Source of the DNA: Arabidopsis thaliana
Lineage: Eukaryota; Streptophyta; Magnoliopsida; Brassicales; Brassicaceae
Direction of reading: 5' to 3'
Assembly (NCBI RefSeq): GCF_000001735.4
Contig: NC_003070.9
Location: forward strand, 1,178,001-1,242,000
DNA length: 64,000 nt
Shown: positions 1-11,417 of the stretch, in pieces
Numbering within the stretch: position 1 is the stretch's first letter
Layout: every line of letters starts with the position of its first letter
Program-made: the position numbers and the translations under genes
Notes under the pieces: model-generated
What the model was told of the DNA's origin: nothing
The model's database searches: none
Seen by the model: only the letters and a program-made list of their open reading frames with translations

Positions 1-384
1 AGACGAACTGTAAAGTTCGAAATTATTGTGGTAGATAAATGTTTTGGTGAGGTCAAGCGAGAAGTAAGATTTCTTAACCTCCGGATCTTCCTCATGAAAC
101 CTAACAACTCCATTTTGAATCTCTTCAAGAACACTTAAAGGAACACCATGGTTGATCACCTGGAAAATTCCCCAATTCTCTGCAGCGGCTTTGATCTTCT
201 CCACAACGGCTTCACGCGACTTGTGGACGCCTGCAAAGTCGATGATAGGTACTGCAAAATCCGAGGTAGGTTTCTTGTCGTCTAAGGCATCTGGAGGAAG
301 GCCAAAGATAGGAGGAACCTTGGTCTCTTCCAAAGACTTGCGCTCACTCTGAGAGTTGAATTTGATCGAGTTTTTCACCACCAT
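1..384 (-). CDS. 2-oxoglutarate/Fe(II)-dependent dioxygenase, N-terminal part (window edge)
   Basis: The reading frame is open from the ATG at 384-382 to the window edge, giving 128 residues that start MVVKNSIKFNSQSERKSLEE. It carries the N-terminal domain (DIOX_N) of plant 2OG oxygenases: a PIIDFAGV strand near residue 47 and WGIFQVINHGVP near residue 74. The iron-binding HxD...H and the RxS motif would lie in the missing part. The family hydroxylates or oxidises small molecules using 2-oxoglutarate and oxygen in the cytosol, and this one looks like the ACC-oxidase-like subgroup. The substrate cannot be told from this fragment. By position I believe it is At1g04380 (recall, not searched). 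The stretch 385-762 upstream holds only leader and promoter sequence. Confidence 0.9.
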   Translation of the reverse strand, partial: MVVKNSIKFNSQSERKSLEETKVPPIFGLPPDALDDKKPTSDFAVPIIDFAGVHKSREAVVEKIKAAAENWGIFQVINHGVPLSVLEEIQNGVVRFHEEDPEVKKSYFSLDLTKTFIYHNNFELYSSS

Positions 385-762
385 TTTTGTGTTTTGTTTA
401 TCTCTTTATTTTTTTCCTCACAACAAAGCTGCTTATGTAGCAAACACAATAAGAAATTGAAGAAGAAAGAGATGAGGCAACAAAAGAGAAACGTGGAGAA
501 GGTCATGCGAAAAACGAGAAGCGTTACAGACTATAAAAAGACAAGATTCAGAGTTTGGTCTTTTCAGAGTTTGGTCTTTGTTACGTGGAGCCGATAATAT
601 GACCGTTACGTAAAGCTTAAAATGTCCGTTTCGACTTATTAACGTTATAACTGATTGAGTTCAGTCCAATAAGAGTAGATCAAAAACTAGTATAACTTTA
701 ATGAAAAGATAGAAGTGTTTTTCTTTGCTTTGTTCGTGCAAAGGATAAAATAAACTTCTATC

Positions 763-1152
763 CTATTTATAAATAAGCATACATACAAGAATCACACAAA
801 CATCTAATTTGAAGGTTAAACCAACCAAATAATTGAAAAATCCATAGATAATATAAACACACCATTTATAAAATCTTGTAATGTGCGCCATAGCTTTTGT
901 AAAGGACTCAAAAATGGAAGCAACAAATCTGTTTTCTTTTTCTTCACTCTTCAAACGCGGAAACGGTTTTAACAAAATGATGGCAACTAAACGATGGTTG
1001 TGGATGTAGAAATGACCAAAGAGCTTCGAAAAGAGGGAGAAGCAGAAGAAATCGATGAATAAGCCCAATTCGATGACGACCACAGCAAAAGCATGGTGAC
1101 AGAGTATCTTCACCGCACCAAGTGCTGCTTTCCCGAATTTCACCATTTCCAT
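763..1152 (-). CDS. Small hydrophobic ORF, unknown, doubtful
   Basis: An uninterrupted 129-codon frame starts at the ATG at 1152-1150 (MEMVKFGKAALGAVK). It encodes several hydrophobic stretches (residues 10-45, 52-62 and 97-129), so a membrane-associated or secreted product is possible. I recognise no family. In favour: the length is unusual for AT-rich spacer, and the sense strand is relatively G/C-balanced in its first half. Against: there is no visible paralogue or motif, and the second half is very AT-rich. It could be a recently evolved or decayed gene. I see nothing else between 385 and 1677 apart from the 3' flank of the next gene. Confidence 0.3.
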   Translation of the reverse strand: MEMVKFGKAALGAVKILCHHAFAVVVIELGLFIDFFCFSLFSKLFGHFYIHNHRLVAIILLKPFPRLKSEEKENRFVASIFESFTKAMAHITRFYKWCVYIIYGFFNYLVGLTFKLDVCVILVCMLIYK

Positions 1153-1677
1153 CTTTGCTTTCTTCTCCTTCTTTCACACTATGTTTTTCTAATTATTAAG
1201 TTTATATTGGGAATAAGTGGCTCTCACGATTAGCGTAAAGATACTTGCATAGGAATTGACCTTTTAAGCATTGGACAATGTCATTCCTCTTTTATGTATA
1301 GATTGTTTCTTTTTCATAGAGCAAGCCTCCAACATTGTCACATATGTCGAATTCAATAACTTGTTCAAACATTTTCATCAAGTTCGAACAATACCTGTGT
1401 AGCTTACATAAATTACTCTGTACATTACCTTGTTTAGCTTACAGAAATTTCATGTCTTTTTATCTACTAAAGAAATGACTCTGAGAGTCTGAGACAAAAT
1501 CCCACAACAGATTGCTCTCTATCAGAAAACCATTATAACACGTACAATCTTCAAAAGGGATTAGTGTCAATAAATTGACTAACTATATACCATCCCGAAT
1601 CCTTAGCATGACTAAAGAGCCTCATAGACTCTCAGTTCCAGATTTCTCTCTCTTTAACTTTTGCTTCTGTTGATAAT

Positions 1678-4600
1678 TTAACCACCCTGTTGAGAAAACT
1701 GAACAGCGGCGGTTCGGATCAAGTTTACCAGCTCGTCGTCTAGCTCATCGAGCTCACCTGAGTCACGAAGCTGATGATAAATAGGAGCTGCATGATTAGC
1801 AGCAGCTTCCACCAGTTTCCACATCGAGAAACTCGCAGCTAATTCGATTGTTTTGATAGATAACTCTCTAGCGGATTCCAAGCAAGAGAGAATCACATGA
1901 GCGCAATCGTTTTGAAGTTCTTCCATAATCCACCATTCAGAAAGCGAGTATATCTCCACATAAGCTTGAAGCTCATCCAGCTTTGCCTCAGTGTCCATGT
2001 TGTTCCACTTGCAACCCGATGGAGGCTTTGGCAACTCATCAGAGTAGAACCAACTCACAAGTTTTGTTAACCCCAGCCAGCTCACAGGAACGTTTAGTCT
2101 ATCCAAATGGCTGCAGATTTTTAAGAGCCAATTATTAGATGTTTAGTCTTTTATTCCTCAATAAAACACCAAAAAGCATACATTAATCTCTGCTCACATT
2201 CCAGTAACACAGGAGCAGAAAATACCAAATAACTTCTTAGGTTTCGTCTACAAGAATTAGGGGTGGACTGTGGACACGCATACCCAAAGTATAATCTGAC
2301 TCGCAGATAGTTTTGGTCCAGGGAGTCTCGTTACCCTGATCTACCGGATGGGGTTTCCATTTGAGTTGGGGATACTTGAAATTTACTTTATGAAAATCAG
2401 AACTAATACACCCACCAACATACGTTCACTATATATGCCAAAGAAAAATTATGTGAACTAAGAGTAACTGTTACATACCTCTCCTGCATCCCGGACCGAA
2501 ACAAGGCACGTAGGTATTCACAGCCTGACGACAGTATAACTCGGTGAGAGTGGGCATGAGGAGATGTTAAGGAACACATACGGCAGTTGAAGCAAGCCAC
2601 GTTTGTTTCTTTAGGTACTAATATCACATCCCTGAAATTACAAGAATACTATGTCATAAAACCTGAGTTAATCTGATTGTTAGCGTCGAGAAGAATGATG
2701 AGACTGATAAACTTACGAGAAGTGGATGAGTTTAGGAGTGAGGGCAAGGGGTATATCAATTTCGGGTATTGAAGATCCCCACTTGGGTCTTCTTCTGCAG
2801 AGCATCTGCAGCAGAACCTTTGCCTTACAATGTTTCGCCAAAGGTTTCAGCTTTTTCAGTGTCGTGCTTTCTACTTCCACATAACCAGAGTAAGCAAATT
2901 CCAATAATTTAACAAGTGCCAAAATATCCACATTGGCAGACATGCGGATTTCTTGAACGGTTCTCTGAGATTTCTCAGTTGATATAGTTGAGCTACTGTG
3001 AGCTCCTTCCTTGGGAGGCAGTAGCATTGGACACCTGACCGCGATAATAACTTTGTTTACACTCGCACTATTTCCACTAGCAAAAAGGAGTCGCATATCA
3101 CTATATTCCTCATCTTCATAAGCACACATGAGCCTTTTCCCCAACTTATGTTCGAAGCCGTAGTATCCAAAATAGCTTAGGATGTGTGCAGCATACCACC
3201 TTGGACCAGAGCCATATGTTCCATCGCGGATTTCCTTAAGTGTGGTGCATAACCGATCTTTCAAATTTCCGCTCTTCATTGAAAGTTCTTCAGCGTGATT
3301 CTGTCCAAAGAATGAATGATTTACCAACTCGGCCAAAGCCAAGAGAGCGTATAGAAGAAAGGCATCTTTGTTGTCCCAGTCTTCCGTACATACCCAGCAG
3401 CATATCCTCTTTTCAGTGATGCTCTGGGAAGAAGGAGCAAAACTTGATGCTCCAATATTTTCCCAATTCCTTTGATACCAGCTACAGAAAGATAAAAGTA
3501 TCTCCAAACCCTGCTTTCTTAAAATGAAACTCGCATATTGAGGTATCGATGAATAGCATGCAAAGCCCACCAAACACACGGTAGTTTGGAGTATATTTGG
3601 CAGTATGTAACCTCCTGAAGATGGAATATAACTCAGAAAATTCACAAGGGAATTCAAATTTTGCTCACCACCTTCTTCTAGGATAAATGACAGGGTAACT
3701 CGGGCCCTCGATGATATGTATTTGGAGGGAGAACATATCATCATTAGCACTGCTCTTGATGCTGACTCGCTATGGGAGGCGCTGATAATATCATTTTGAC
3801 ATATTTGATAGCCTTTCTGAACCGACCTCGAAAAGGACAAGCTTAAAAAAGAAGTCAAAAGAAAAATAATCAGAATAGATAATAAGATCATATCCAAAAA
3901 GAGGCGGTTGAGGGAAACAAAACAACCAATGTCTTACCAGGCACATGTGACAAGAAAGTTGAGGCAGAGTTCATCTCCACGCAAAATGGAATCAAACTCT
4001 TCCTCACAGTGAGCTGCCAAGAATCCAATTATATCCCAAACGTATGACCTCAGACTAGGTAAAAAATTGGCATTCAGTACCTTCTCAGCAACTAAAACTT
4101 CTTCTTCCAGAGATACATAACCATCCAAGGATTGACTATGAAAGTTCTCCACAACAAGACTAAGAAGCGCTTCAGAGATCCGATACTTCCAGAAATAAAT
4201 ATGATGTTGTCCTTCCCAACGAGTGATTAGAGCCAGTTTACAAGCCTCCACAAGCAAAGACATCTGGTCAAGTTCAAGCTTTCCTGAGCTCAAGAACCAC
4301 TTACCCATGGTCCGAACGGTAGCCTTTACTAGGGACTCAGAACACATGTTTATCATCTTCAAGCACTCTCGGTTACCTGTCTGAGCAACGGCTACTGATT
4401 AGAAATCCAAAAATATAGTTAAAATAAAGGTCAACAGGGCGAGGTGCTATTACCGCAAGCCTTTGTGCTAGCTTTAACCCTTCAATTCGAGCATTTTGAG
4501 AGCTTGACTCCTCCATGCAGCTAATCATCATATCTAACATAGGCTTCCCATTGTCTAAAAGCTCATTGGCACCATGGCCACAAAGAGCTGAACAGAAAAA

Positions 4601-5615
4601 CAGAGAAACACCCAAGGGACAAGATAAGGCCAATTTAGTTGGCAGCTCAGTAGAGAACATAATATCTAAGTTTGATAAGCATATATGTACCTAGAGAAGA
4701 ATAGAGCTTCAAAGTTGCAACTGTCAAACCCATATCAGGCTTCTGACTAACACTCTCCAATACACCCATCAAGGCAGGGTTGTTCCAAACAGAATACCTA
4801 GACTGAGGCCACTTCAACATAATTGTACTCAGAAGCAAAGCCATCTCTTGAAACCATTCCACTGACATACTCCCCTCAGAAAAGATCTGCAAATTACCAA
4901 CAACAGAAACCACAGTTTTCTCATCCTCTAAAATCTTCCACACTTCTTTTTCCTTAGTTTCTCTCACGTTCACAAGAATAGCGTTCAAAGCAACGGCACA
5001 GGGAAGCGAAACATCGAATTGTTGACAACATAACAGAGGTGATAAAGACTCCACGAGATCCAAAGAATATGAATGCAAGATAGAAGGAGGAACAATACGA
5101 ATCAACCTAATAACTACATTGGCTGCCAAACCAACCACTGCTCTGTTTTTACTCCCTAGAATAAACACCAAAGCCCCGGCTATATCAGAAATTGAATCCT
5201 AAGCAACACAAAAAAAAAAAAAAAACTTTGGAATCAAGCAAAAAAGACAATTTCAACAAAAAAAGTTAAGAAATTTAAACGAGTTAGAGATGGAAACAGA
5301 CCTTGATAAGACGATTGTTAGCTGTTGCACGAGAAAAACAATCAAGGAAAGCTGAAATCGACTTCACGACATGTCTCTGTATCTCAATATCAGTACACTT
5401 CCACTTCTTCTCTTTCTCATCACAAACCCTAACAAGCCAACAACCAAAATTTTCTCAGGAAACAAATTCAAAAAGGGAAAACAGCAAATTAAACATCGAG
5501 AGATTGAGAGTAAAGAGCAAAAAGAGGACCTGAAGCCAAGATTGAGAGCGTGATAAAGACGGTGGTGAAGAGTATTGATGTGGGCAGTGGTGTTTCCTCC
5601 CTTTGACGACGCCAT
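1678..5615 (-). CDS. Armadillo-like protein with BTB/POZ domains
   Basis: Eight coding exons on the minus strand: 5530-5615, 5302-5428, 4691-5198, 4454-4587, 3938-4380, 2717-3841, 2479-2631 and 1678-2110. They sum to 3009 nt (1002 aa), and every junction is GT/AG with matching phase. The first two-thirds is helical and leucine-rich, like ARM/HEAT repeats. A BTB-like segment lies in exon 6 (YSDMRLLFASG...VNKVIIAVRCPML). A clearer BTB domain spans exons 7-8 (DVILVPKE, HSHRVILSSGCEYLRALF, then LTKLVSWFYSDELP). BTB proteins usually dimerise or recruit substrates to CUL3 ubiquitin ligases, so an adaptor role is inferred. Matches my memory of At1g04390. Intron 3, near 4590-4690, is short. Confidence 0.9.
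2270..2400. repeat. Possible degenerate repeat relic in a BTB-gene intron
   Basis: This stretch of the last intron of the BTB gene (between exons 7 and 8) is richer in G and C than the flanking intron. It has an ACCC/GGGT-type texture (for example gttaccctgatctaccgg followed by atggggtttcc). It has no open frame and no clear terminal repeats. I read it as a decayed insertion but cannot name a family. Confidence 0.2.
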
Positions 5616-5869
5616 ATCTGTCGCCGGAGTTTTCGTTCTGACTGAAAATTGACCGGTGGATTTGATACAACGGAGTGATTGATACACGACACAGAGAGAC
5701 CGTCCTTTGATTTTTTGATAATGGGCCTTTAAATAAGGCTTTCTCTTCCAAACTAATTCGCATATTTCTATTCCCAAACAATTATAAAATTAATAAACCC
5801 GAAATAATTTTTAAAAAATCATCACGCAATTCAAAAAATGTTTTCCTTAAAAAAATTGTAGTGTAAACT

Positions 5870-5980
5870 GAAATTTATCAGCATTATTATGCACTCATTT
5901 CCTTATGAATAAAATCAGTAAAAGAAATTTAGAGTTAAAAGACACACATTCACATATCTATGTTTGAACATTATTTAGCT
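5870..5980 (-). repeat. Second copy of the CRY2 3'UTR segment
   Basis: The stretch aligns by eye with 7590-7715, the sequence just past the CRY2 stop codon. Shared blocks in the same order are ATCAGCATTAT, AGAGTTAAAAGACACA, ATTCACA, CATCTA/TATCTA and ATTATTT. The orientation is the same, about 1.7 kb apart. It looks like a local tandem duplication that kept only the 3'UTR. No CRY2 coding sequence follows the left copy. Confidence 0.55.
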
Positions 5981-6689
5981 CGTTGACTAGCTTGAAGAAA
6001 AAGAGACAACGACCCACGTTTATGTCTTTAATCTTTATAACAGGAGATACATCAAACCGGAGGGAGAAGAAGTTGTTTGAGTCTTAACAAGAGTGTGTGA
6101 GTAACATAAATACAAGGAGATCGAGTAATTAGTGTGAGCATCATCTTAAGAGATTATTAGTGTTGTAAAGTGTTCAGAGTTAAGTTTACTAATGAATGAA
6201 TGATACTTGAGGAGCAAGGATTGCTGAAATCGTCGGAGAAGATGAACAGACGGGAGAAACGATGAAGAGATCGCGAGCAGAATTAGGGTTTTAGAAGTCG
6301 TCGCTCTAGAAGATGAACAAATAGAGACAAGGGTCCCAGAAGGACATAAGCGGCTAGACAGTGCAGCGACGGAGGCGACGACTGCGCAGCTAGGGTTGGT
6401 TTTGAAATCGTAGGGATTTATATTGGGTTTCTTCTAGTCTCTTAATTCATATTTTTATTCACTTATTTTGTTTTTAACTGTTTCCAAAATAATTCAAAAT
6501 TGGTATTGTTGTAAATAATTTGGAAAAGAAAGGGTTATATGTATTTTATCCAAACAAAATAAGTAAGATAATTCGTTAATTATCATTTCTTTTTCTTTTT
6601 TCGAGAAGAAAACTAATTATCGTATATAATTATCATTTGAACCCCCTATATAGCAATCATCTCTTTCTTTTCATCGTCTCTTCATTTTT

Positions 6690-6925
6690 CTCCTCGTAGA
6701 CGGAGACATCACCGATGTGACTCGAGGGGTTGATGATTAAAAATAATGGTTACGAACCAAAACTGATAGTAAAGAAGACGTTATCCGAATCGGATCTTGC
6801 TTCTACTCTCTTTTCCACGACAATTCCGATTACGTCGACCCTCATCCAGGCCCCGTCGACTCCTCTCTGGACGAAACCGATGCCATTGTCAAACATTTCG
6901 ACGCCTGATGATTCCTGACATTGAA
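6690..6925 (+). pseudogene. Decayed protein-coding fragment, family unknown
   Basis: Two adjacent frames read like ordinary protein (LSESDLASTLF, then HDNSDYVDPHPGPVDSSLDE and TDAIVKHFDA before TGA TGA), but they are in different frames with a shift near 6820. Base composition is much more coding-like than the surroundings, which are AT-rich. I do not recognise the source gene. It ends where the MITE-like element begins. A short, shifted copy of a host gene exon is the simplest reading. Confidence 0.4.
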
Positions 6926-6969
6926 GCTTTATCGCGTGGACTTTTTCTCGTTGTTGTGCCATGCAAGTA

Positions 6970-7361
6970 CAGTAAAACCTTTATAAATTAATATTCGATA
7001 AATTAATCATTTTTATAAAATAATAAATTCTTTCAGTATTTGGGACTAGTGTAAAAAGCGATACAAATCGATAAATTAATAAAATATTTTTTTTTTGAAA
7101 ATCCTATGTAAACATATAGTCCCATCAATATCATAAATTAATAATTGTATTAAAATATCAGCTATATATATATATAAGAAATTTCAATGAAATATAATTC
7201 TAGTATCGTTTATTTTTGTAATTTAATTTAATATTTTTATTATATCAAAAAAATTCTTGTTGTTTTCAAGATATGATAATTATTTGTAATTGATTATAAA
7301 AAAATATTTTAATCATCAAAAAAAATCTTATATTTTTATAGAAATTAAAAAAATCTTACCG
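6970..7361. mobile_element. Emigrant/pogo-like MITE (diverged)
   Basis: The left end, CAGTAAAACCTTTATAAATT, is one base off the Emigrant terminal inverted repeat as I remember it (CAGTAAAACCTCTATAAATT). It is preceded by TA at 6968-6969. The right end, near 7351-7361 (AAATCTTACCG), is a worn inverted copy followed by TA at 7362-7363, so a TA target duplication is plausible. The interior contains repeated ATAAATTAAT and no coding capacity. Emigrant is a non-autonomous element moved by Lemi1/pogo-type transposases. The right boundary is much less certain than the left. Confidence 0.55.
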
Positions 7362-7718
7362 TAGTATTCAGTCATTTAGTTACTATTTTTCATTGGGGTT
7401 TTTAGACCAATGATTTGTTACTTTTATTTCCAACTGCATTTGTTTCATATAAAAACGTCGTGTATCGAGATTTCCTTTCTTTTCTTTATAAAGAAATATA
7501 AATTGGCCGTTATCTTTTTCCTCAAACTAAACAACTCAGATGAAACAAATTCAAAGACTAAACAAATATGTATATTTTATTCATAGCCAATTGAAATAAT
7601 ATCAGCATTATATGTTTATGCAATCATATCCTTTTGAGTATAACCAAAAGGAAACAAAGAGTTAAAAGACACATTCACACATCTACATGTTAGGCTTTAT
7701 AACAGCACATTATTTTGA
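7362..7718. other. CRY2 3' untranslated region and flank
   Basis: AT-rich sequence downstream of the CRY2 stop codon on the minus strand. It includes the segment duplicated at 5870-5980. No open frame or RNA gene is visible. Confidence 0.6.
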
Positions 7719-9901
7719 TCATTTGCAACCATTTTTTCCCAAACTTGTAGTAATCTGATCAGATGAATCTTGAATACCTTCCAGATTCTTCCCTTCTGAT
7801 GCCAACGAGCAAGACTGCGAAACGAAAAACACACTCGAAGAAGAAGAAGATTCAGCAGTCGAAAACAACTCCCTTTCATCGAATCCCCTAGATTTCTTCA
7901 TGTCTCTCTCTTCTTCTTCCTCAGGTTTCACTCTCTTTGACCCGTTGTAACGAACAGCCGAAGGTACTTGTTGGTCATTAGAAGACACAGATGGGCAAAG
8001 ACCAGGTTCTTTAATGGTATTAGCCCCTAAGGCCTCGAAGCTATCTGCTACAATCTCATCAGGTGCTGCTCCGATCATGATCTGTGCTTCACGGGTTCTT
8101 GAAATAGCTTTAGCTAGTAGCTCACGAGCTGTGTCGATGTCTACAATGGGTTTCGCATAGTTTGTTCCGAGTTCCACACCAGAAGCTTTGAGTACGGTTA
8201 AAGGAGCGTCCCATGGATGATGGATCCATTCAGTTGGCAATCTCGCAAGCTCGGGAAGCCATTGCCTTATGTACTCACCTTCTGGGTCATATTTGGCGCC
8301 TTGTAACTGAAATAAAAACAGAGTTTTCATAGACTTCAGAACTAAATCAACCAAACCAAATAAGCTGAAAAATAAAATAAAAAACGAATGCATAGCAAAA
8401 ACTGGTATTAAGCTTTGAATTCTAAACTATAAGACAAGTTTTGTAGTTTACCGCGGGATTGTCCAAGCGATCAAGCTCGTGGCCATCGGGGATACTCCCA
8501 GAGATATACTGCCAGCCAAGGATGTCACATTCCAAATCAGCATCCAAAAGTGTATCCCAGAAATACTTCATTCCCCATTTCCATGGAAGGAGAAGAAACT
8601 TCACAGCAAAGCTTGAAACAATCACTCTTATTCTGTTATGCATCCATCCGGTAGCCCAAAGCTCTCTCATTCCGGCATCCACCAACGGATAACCGGTCCT
8701 GCCTTGTCTCCAGGCCTTGAACTTATCAACATCAGCATCCCAAGGGAAAAACCGAAGATGACTCAACAACGATTGCTCGTGAGTAAACGGGAAGTTGAAA
8801 CATATATACCGAGAATACTCTCTTAAACCGATTCCCCTAAGAAAAAGATCTGCACTTTCTTCTCCTTCACTGTTCTTATCTCTTGCCCATATAATTTGTT
8901 TCATCCGGGCACACTGGAAAACGTGTCTGACGCTTATTTCCCCGAAATGGAGATACGGAGAAAGTAGTGAAGTAGAATTCCCAACAACTTTCTTGCTGTT
9001 CTTTGCATAATCTATCAACTGCTTCTCGATGAACTCATTTAGTAACTTATCAGCATTGCTCCATCCTGGAGACCAAGCTCTAGTTAACAACGCATTGCTC
9101 GGTTTCTCGGCCTCATTCTCCAGCCCTAGTTCTTCAATCGAACACGCCCAAATCGCTTCAGCCGCTAACAAAGAAAAAGCCATAAACTTTTACTACCGCT
9201 TATGTCCTGAAGAAATCAAAAACGTTTTAGCTTTTAAGTAATACTCTTTAAGGTTTTACCTGCAGTTATTGGCATCAACCGCCAAGGAGGAGGAAGCATA
9301 ACGGATTCAATCGACATATCTAAGCATTTCTTCCAGTAAGAATTGAAACTCGTAAAAGGTTTGCCCTTTTCGCAGTATATCTCCCACGGTTCATACAATA
9401 GATCTCCATTGTAGCTTTGCACAGAGATCCCACGTTCCACCAGCTTCTCCTTTACGGTATGGTCCCGAACTAACGAAACAGGATCTACAACAAAGAAAAA
9501 CGTGATCGCATCAACCTCAGTTGCACTTAGACTACACTAACTTAATAAGAATATATATCCTTTGAATAAGAGATGAAAGAGTATATACCATAGAGGTGGT
9601 TAAAGACGACTTTTGTAGCACCGGTAACGCGGATACAATCCAAGATCGCTGAAATCGTGTTGTGGGTTTTGATTAAAGTGAGGTCAGATCCAAGAGCCTT
9701 CAAGGATTGAGATAAGTGAGCAAGTGATTGTTTCATCCACCATCTTGAAGCTCTTCCAGGATAAAACTGTCCTTCTTCTTCAGGACACCAAATGAAGACA
9801 GGAAAAACAGATCCTTCGTGAGCAGCTGCTGCTAATGCAGGATTATCCTCAATCCTTAGGTCTCTTCTAAACCAAACTATAGTCTTTTTGTCCATCTTCA
9901 T
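7719..9901 (-). CDS. CRY2: Cryptochrome 2 blue-light photoreceptor
   Basis: Four coding exons: 9589-9901, 9260-9484, 8452-9164 and 7719-8306. They total 1839 nt (612 aa), the known CRY2 length. The start is the MKMDKKTIVW methionine; an upstream in-frame ATG at 9934 would add 11 residues. The N-terminal photolyase-like domain binds FAD and a pterin. I count Asp387 and the electron-transfer trio Trp321, Trp374 and Trp397 in place. The C-terminal tail after about residue 490 is serine/acid-rich with a basic PEEEEERDMKKSRG segment, the kind of disordered tail that carries nuclear targeting and light-triggered phosphorylation sites. CRY2 promotes flowering and de-etiolation by blue-light oligomerisation and binding of CIB and SPA proteins. 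Residue 367 is Val (FAVKF), not the Met of the Cvi early-flowering allele. Confidence 0.98.
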
Positions 9902-11417
9902 AGTTATTATGATCACAGATGAATCAAAGATCAAATCAGCTAAAATTCCACACTCTAACCAAGTTGTTCCATGATTTCAGACCTCAACCTCCTCCAGAGA
10001 ATAGTTCTATAACAATAACAGAGAATGATTGATAAGAAATCTGTAATCTTTGAGTCCTAAAATCCAAAATAATCTACAAAAAAACATAACAGAGAGAGAT
10101 TCGATTTAATCCTAATCCTTTTAAACAGAGCAAGCAAGAGAAATTCAATTGAGAGAAACAAAAATCAAAAGCTGGAAACTTTTTACCAGAACTCAAATCA
10201 GAGTGGATATCTCTCGGCGACAAAGATCTTCGAATCAAAGACTGTGAAAGTTATTTTAGTGACTTGACTCTTCTTTCTTCCTATTTTGGGTATGCAAAGT
10301 TAAAGATTTGAGATCTAACGGAGACCAAAAACAATACCCATATGAGAGTATGAATGTTAATAATTGTGCAATATAATAATCACAACGAGACAAAAGTAGA
10401 CAACTTTATCCACAACTAGTGGCGTGTGTTCTTATAATAGCGTTTTTTTTACCGACATCTCATCTTTGATTTGCTCATCTACGATTTTATCGGGATCATG
10501 TACGAACTTTCTCTTGTGAGATATTTTTTTATAAGAGATCGAATTTTGTTTGAATGTTGAGTGGGCCTAAAGCGCAGTGAAGATACTCTTATCTTCTTAT
10601 GCTAGAGAAAAAAGTTTTTTAACGTTGGGGCCGAGGACGGTGGTTCATGAACTCGATTCTGGTCATGCCCACTTTTGTAGAATCCATTAAATATCTAAAG
10701 TCTATATGGCTTAAAGGTGAGAACTTGATTCTCATTAGTCATTACCAAGTAGAATCTATAATCAAAATCCACTGCTTTTACTTTACAAAAGGAAAAAGGT
10801 AAAGATAAAAAAGTTCTCTCAAACTTTGAATCCTCGTATACCCCTTATTAATGGACCATTGCCTACGGTTTATGATTCGATTTCGGATAGTCGTAAAATA
10901 GAAGCAATCTAAGTTTTTTGGATGTATATTTTGGTGTCAACTTGGTGTTTGGTTATAAAATATTTGGGTGAAGAAAAATAGAAGTAAAATTAAAATAATC
11001 CACATTAGAATTTCAGTTTAATCTAGTGATTTGGTTTTGGTATGAATCTGCAAGAGTAGCATTTCTTTTTGCAATTGCAACACAATAACACCATTCCTCA
11101 CAAATCACAATTGCACAAACCCATTATCGAAGAGCTCATCAATTTTGGGCTAATTGCTAAAGCAGAAAAAAATAATCGCAAAAGATAACCATGCAACTGC
11201 CAATTTTCTTCTTTTCATGGGTAAACCAAATCAGACACATTGAAAAAAACGATATCCTGGTTTAGAAACAGACCAGGGACAATACTCATCAAAGAGACCA
11301 AAGAGGTTATAAAACAGTGTTTGGAGATCTTTCAAACACACTTCTTATTCGGACAAAGCCCTGAAAGGCTTTAACTGATCTCACACCTTATAGATGAAAA
11401 TTTTGCTCCAGAAGGGT
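9902..11417. other. CRY2 leader and promoter plus spacer to MDH 3' flank
   Basis: 9902-10240 reads as the CRY2 5' leader on the minus strand. A GT donor near 10186 (CTGGTAAAAAG) suggests a leader intron. 10240-11340 is AT-rich spacer with no convincing frame, repeat or RNA gene. The last roughly 80 bases are the MDH 3'UTR. Confidence 0.5.

Larger units (their letters stand above)
5616..6969. other. Spacer between the BTB gene and the MITE, with relics
   Basis: No intact gene is visible. 5616-5760 is the BTB-gene leader and promoter. 5870-5980 resembles the CRY2 3'UTR (separate entry). 6190-6430 is a G/A-rich stretch whose minus strand reads like a plant gene leader (two AACCCTA boxes, CT-rich, with a short ATG frame beginning MSFWDPCLYL that stops early). 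It may be a copied promoter or first exon that is no longer used. 6690-6925 is a protein-like relic (separate entry). The rest is AT-rich. Confidence 0.5.
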
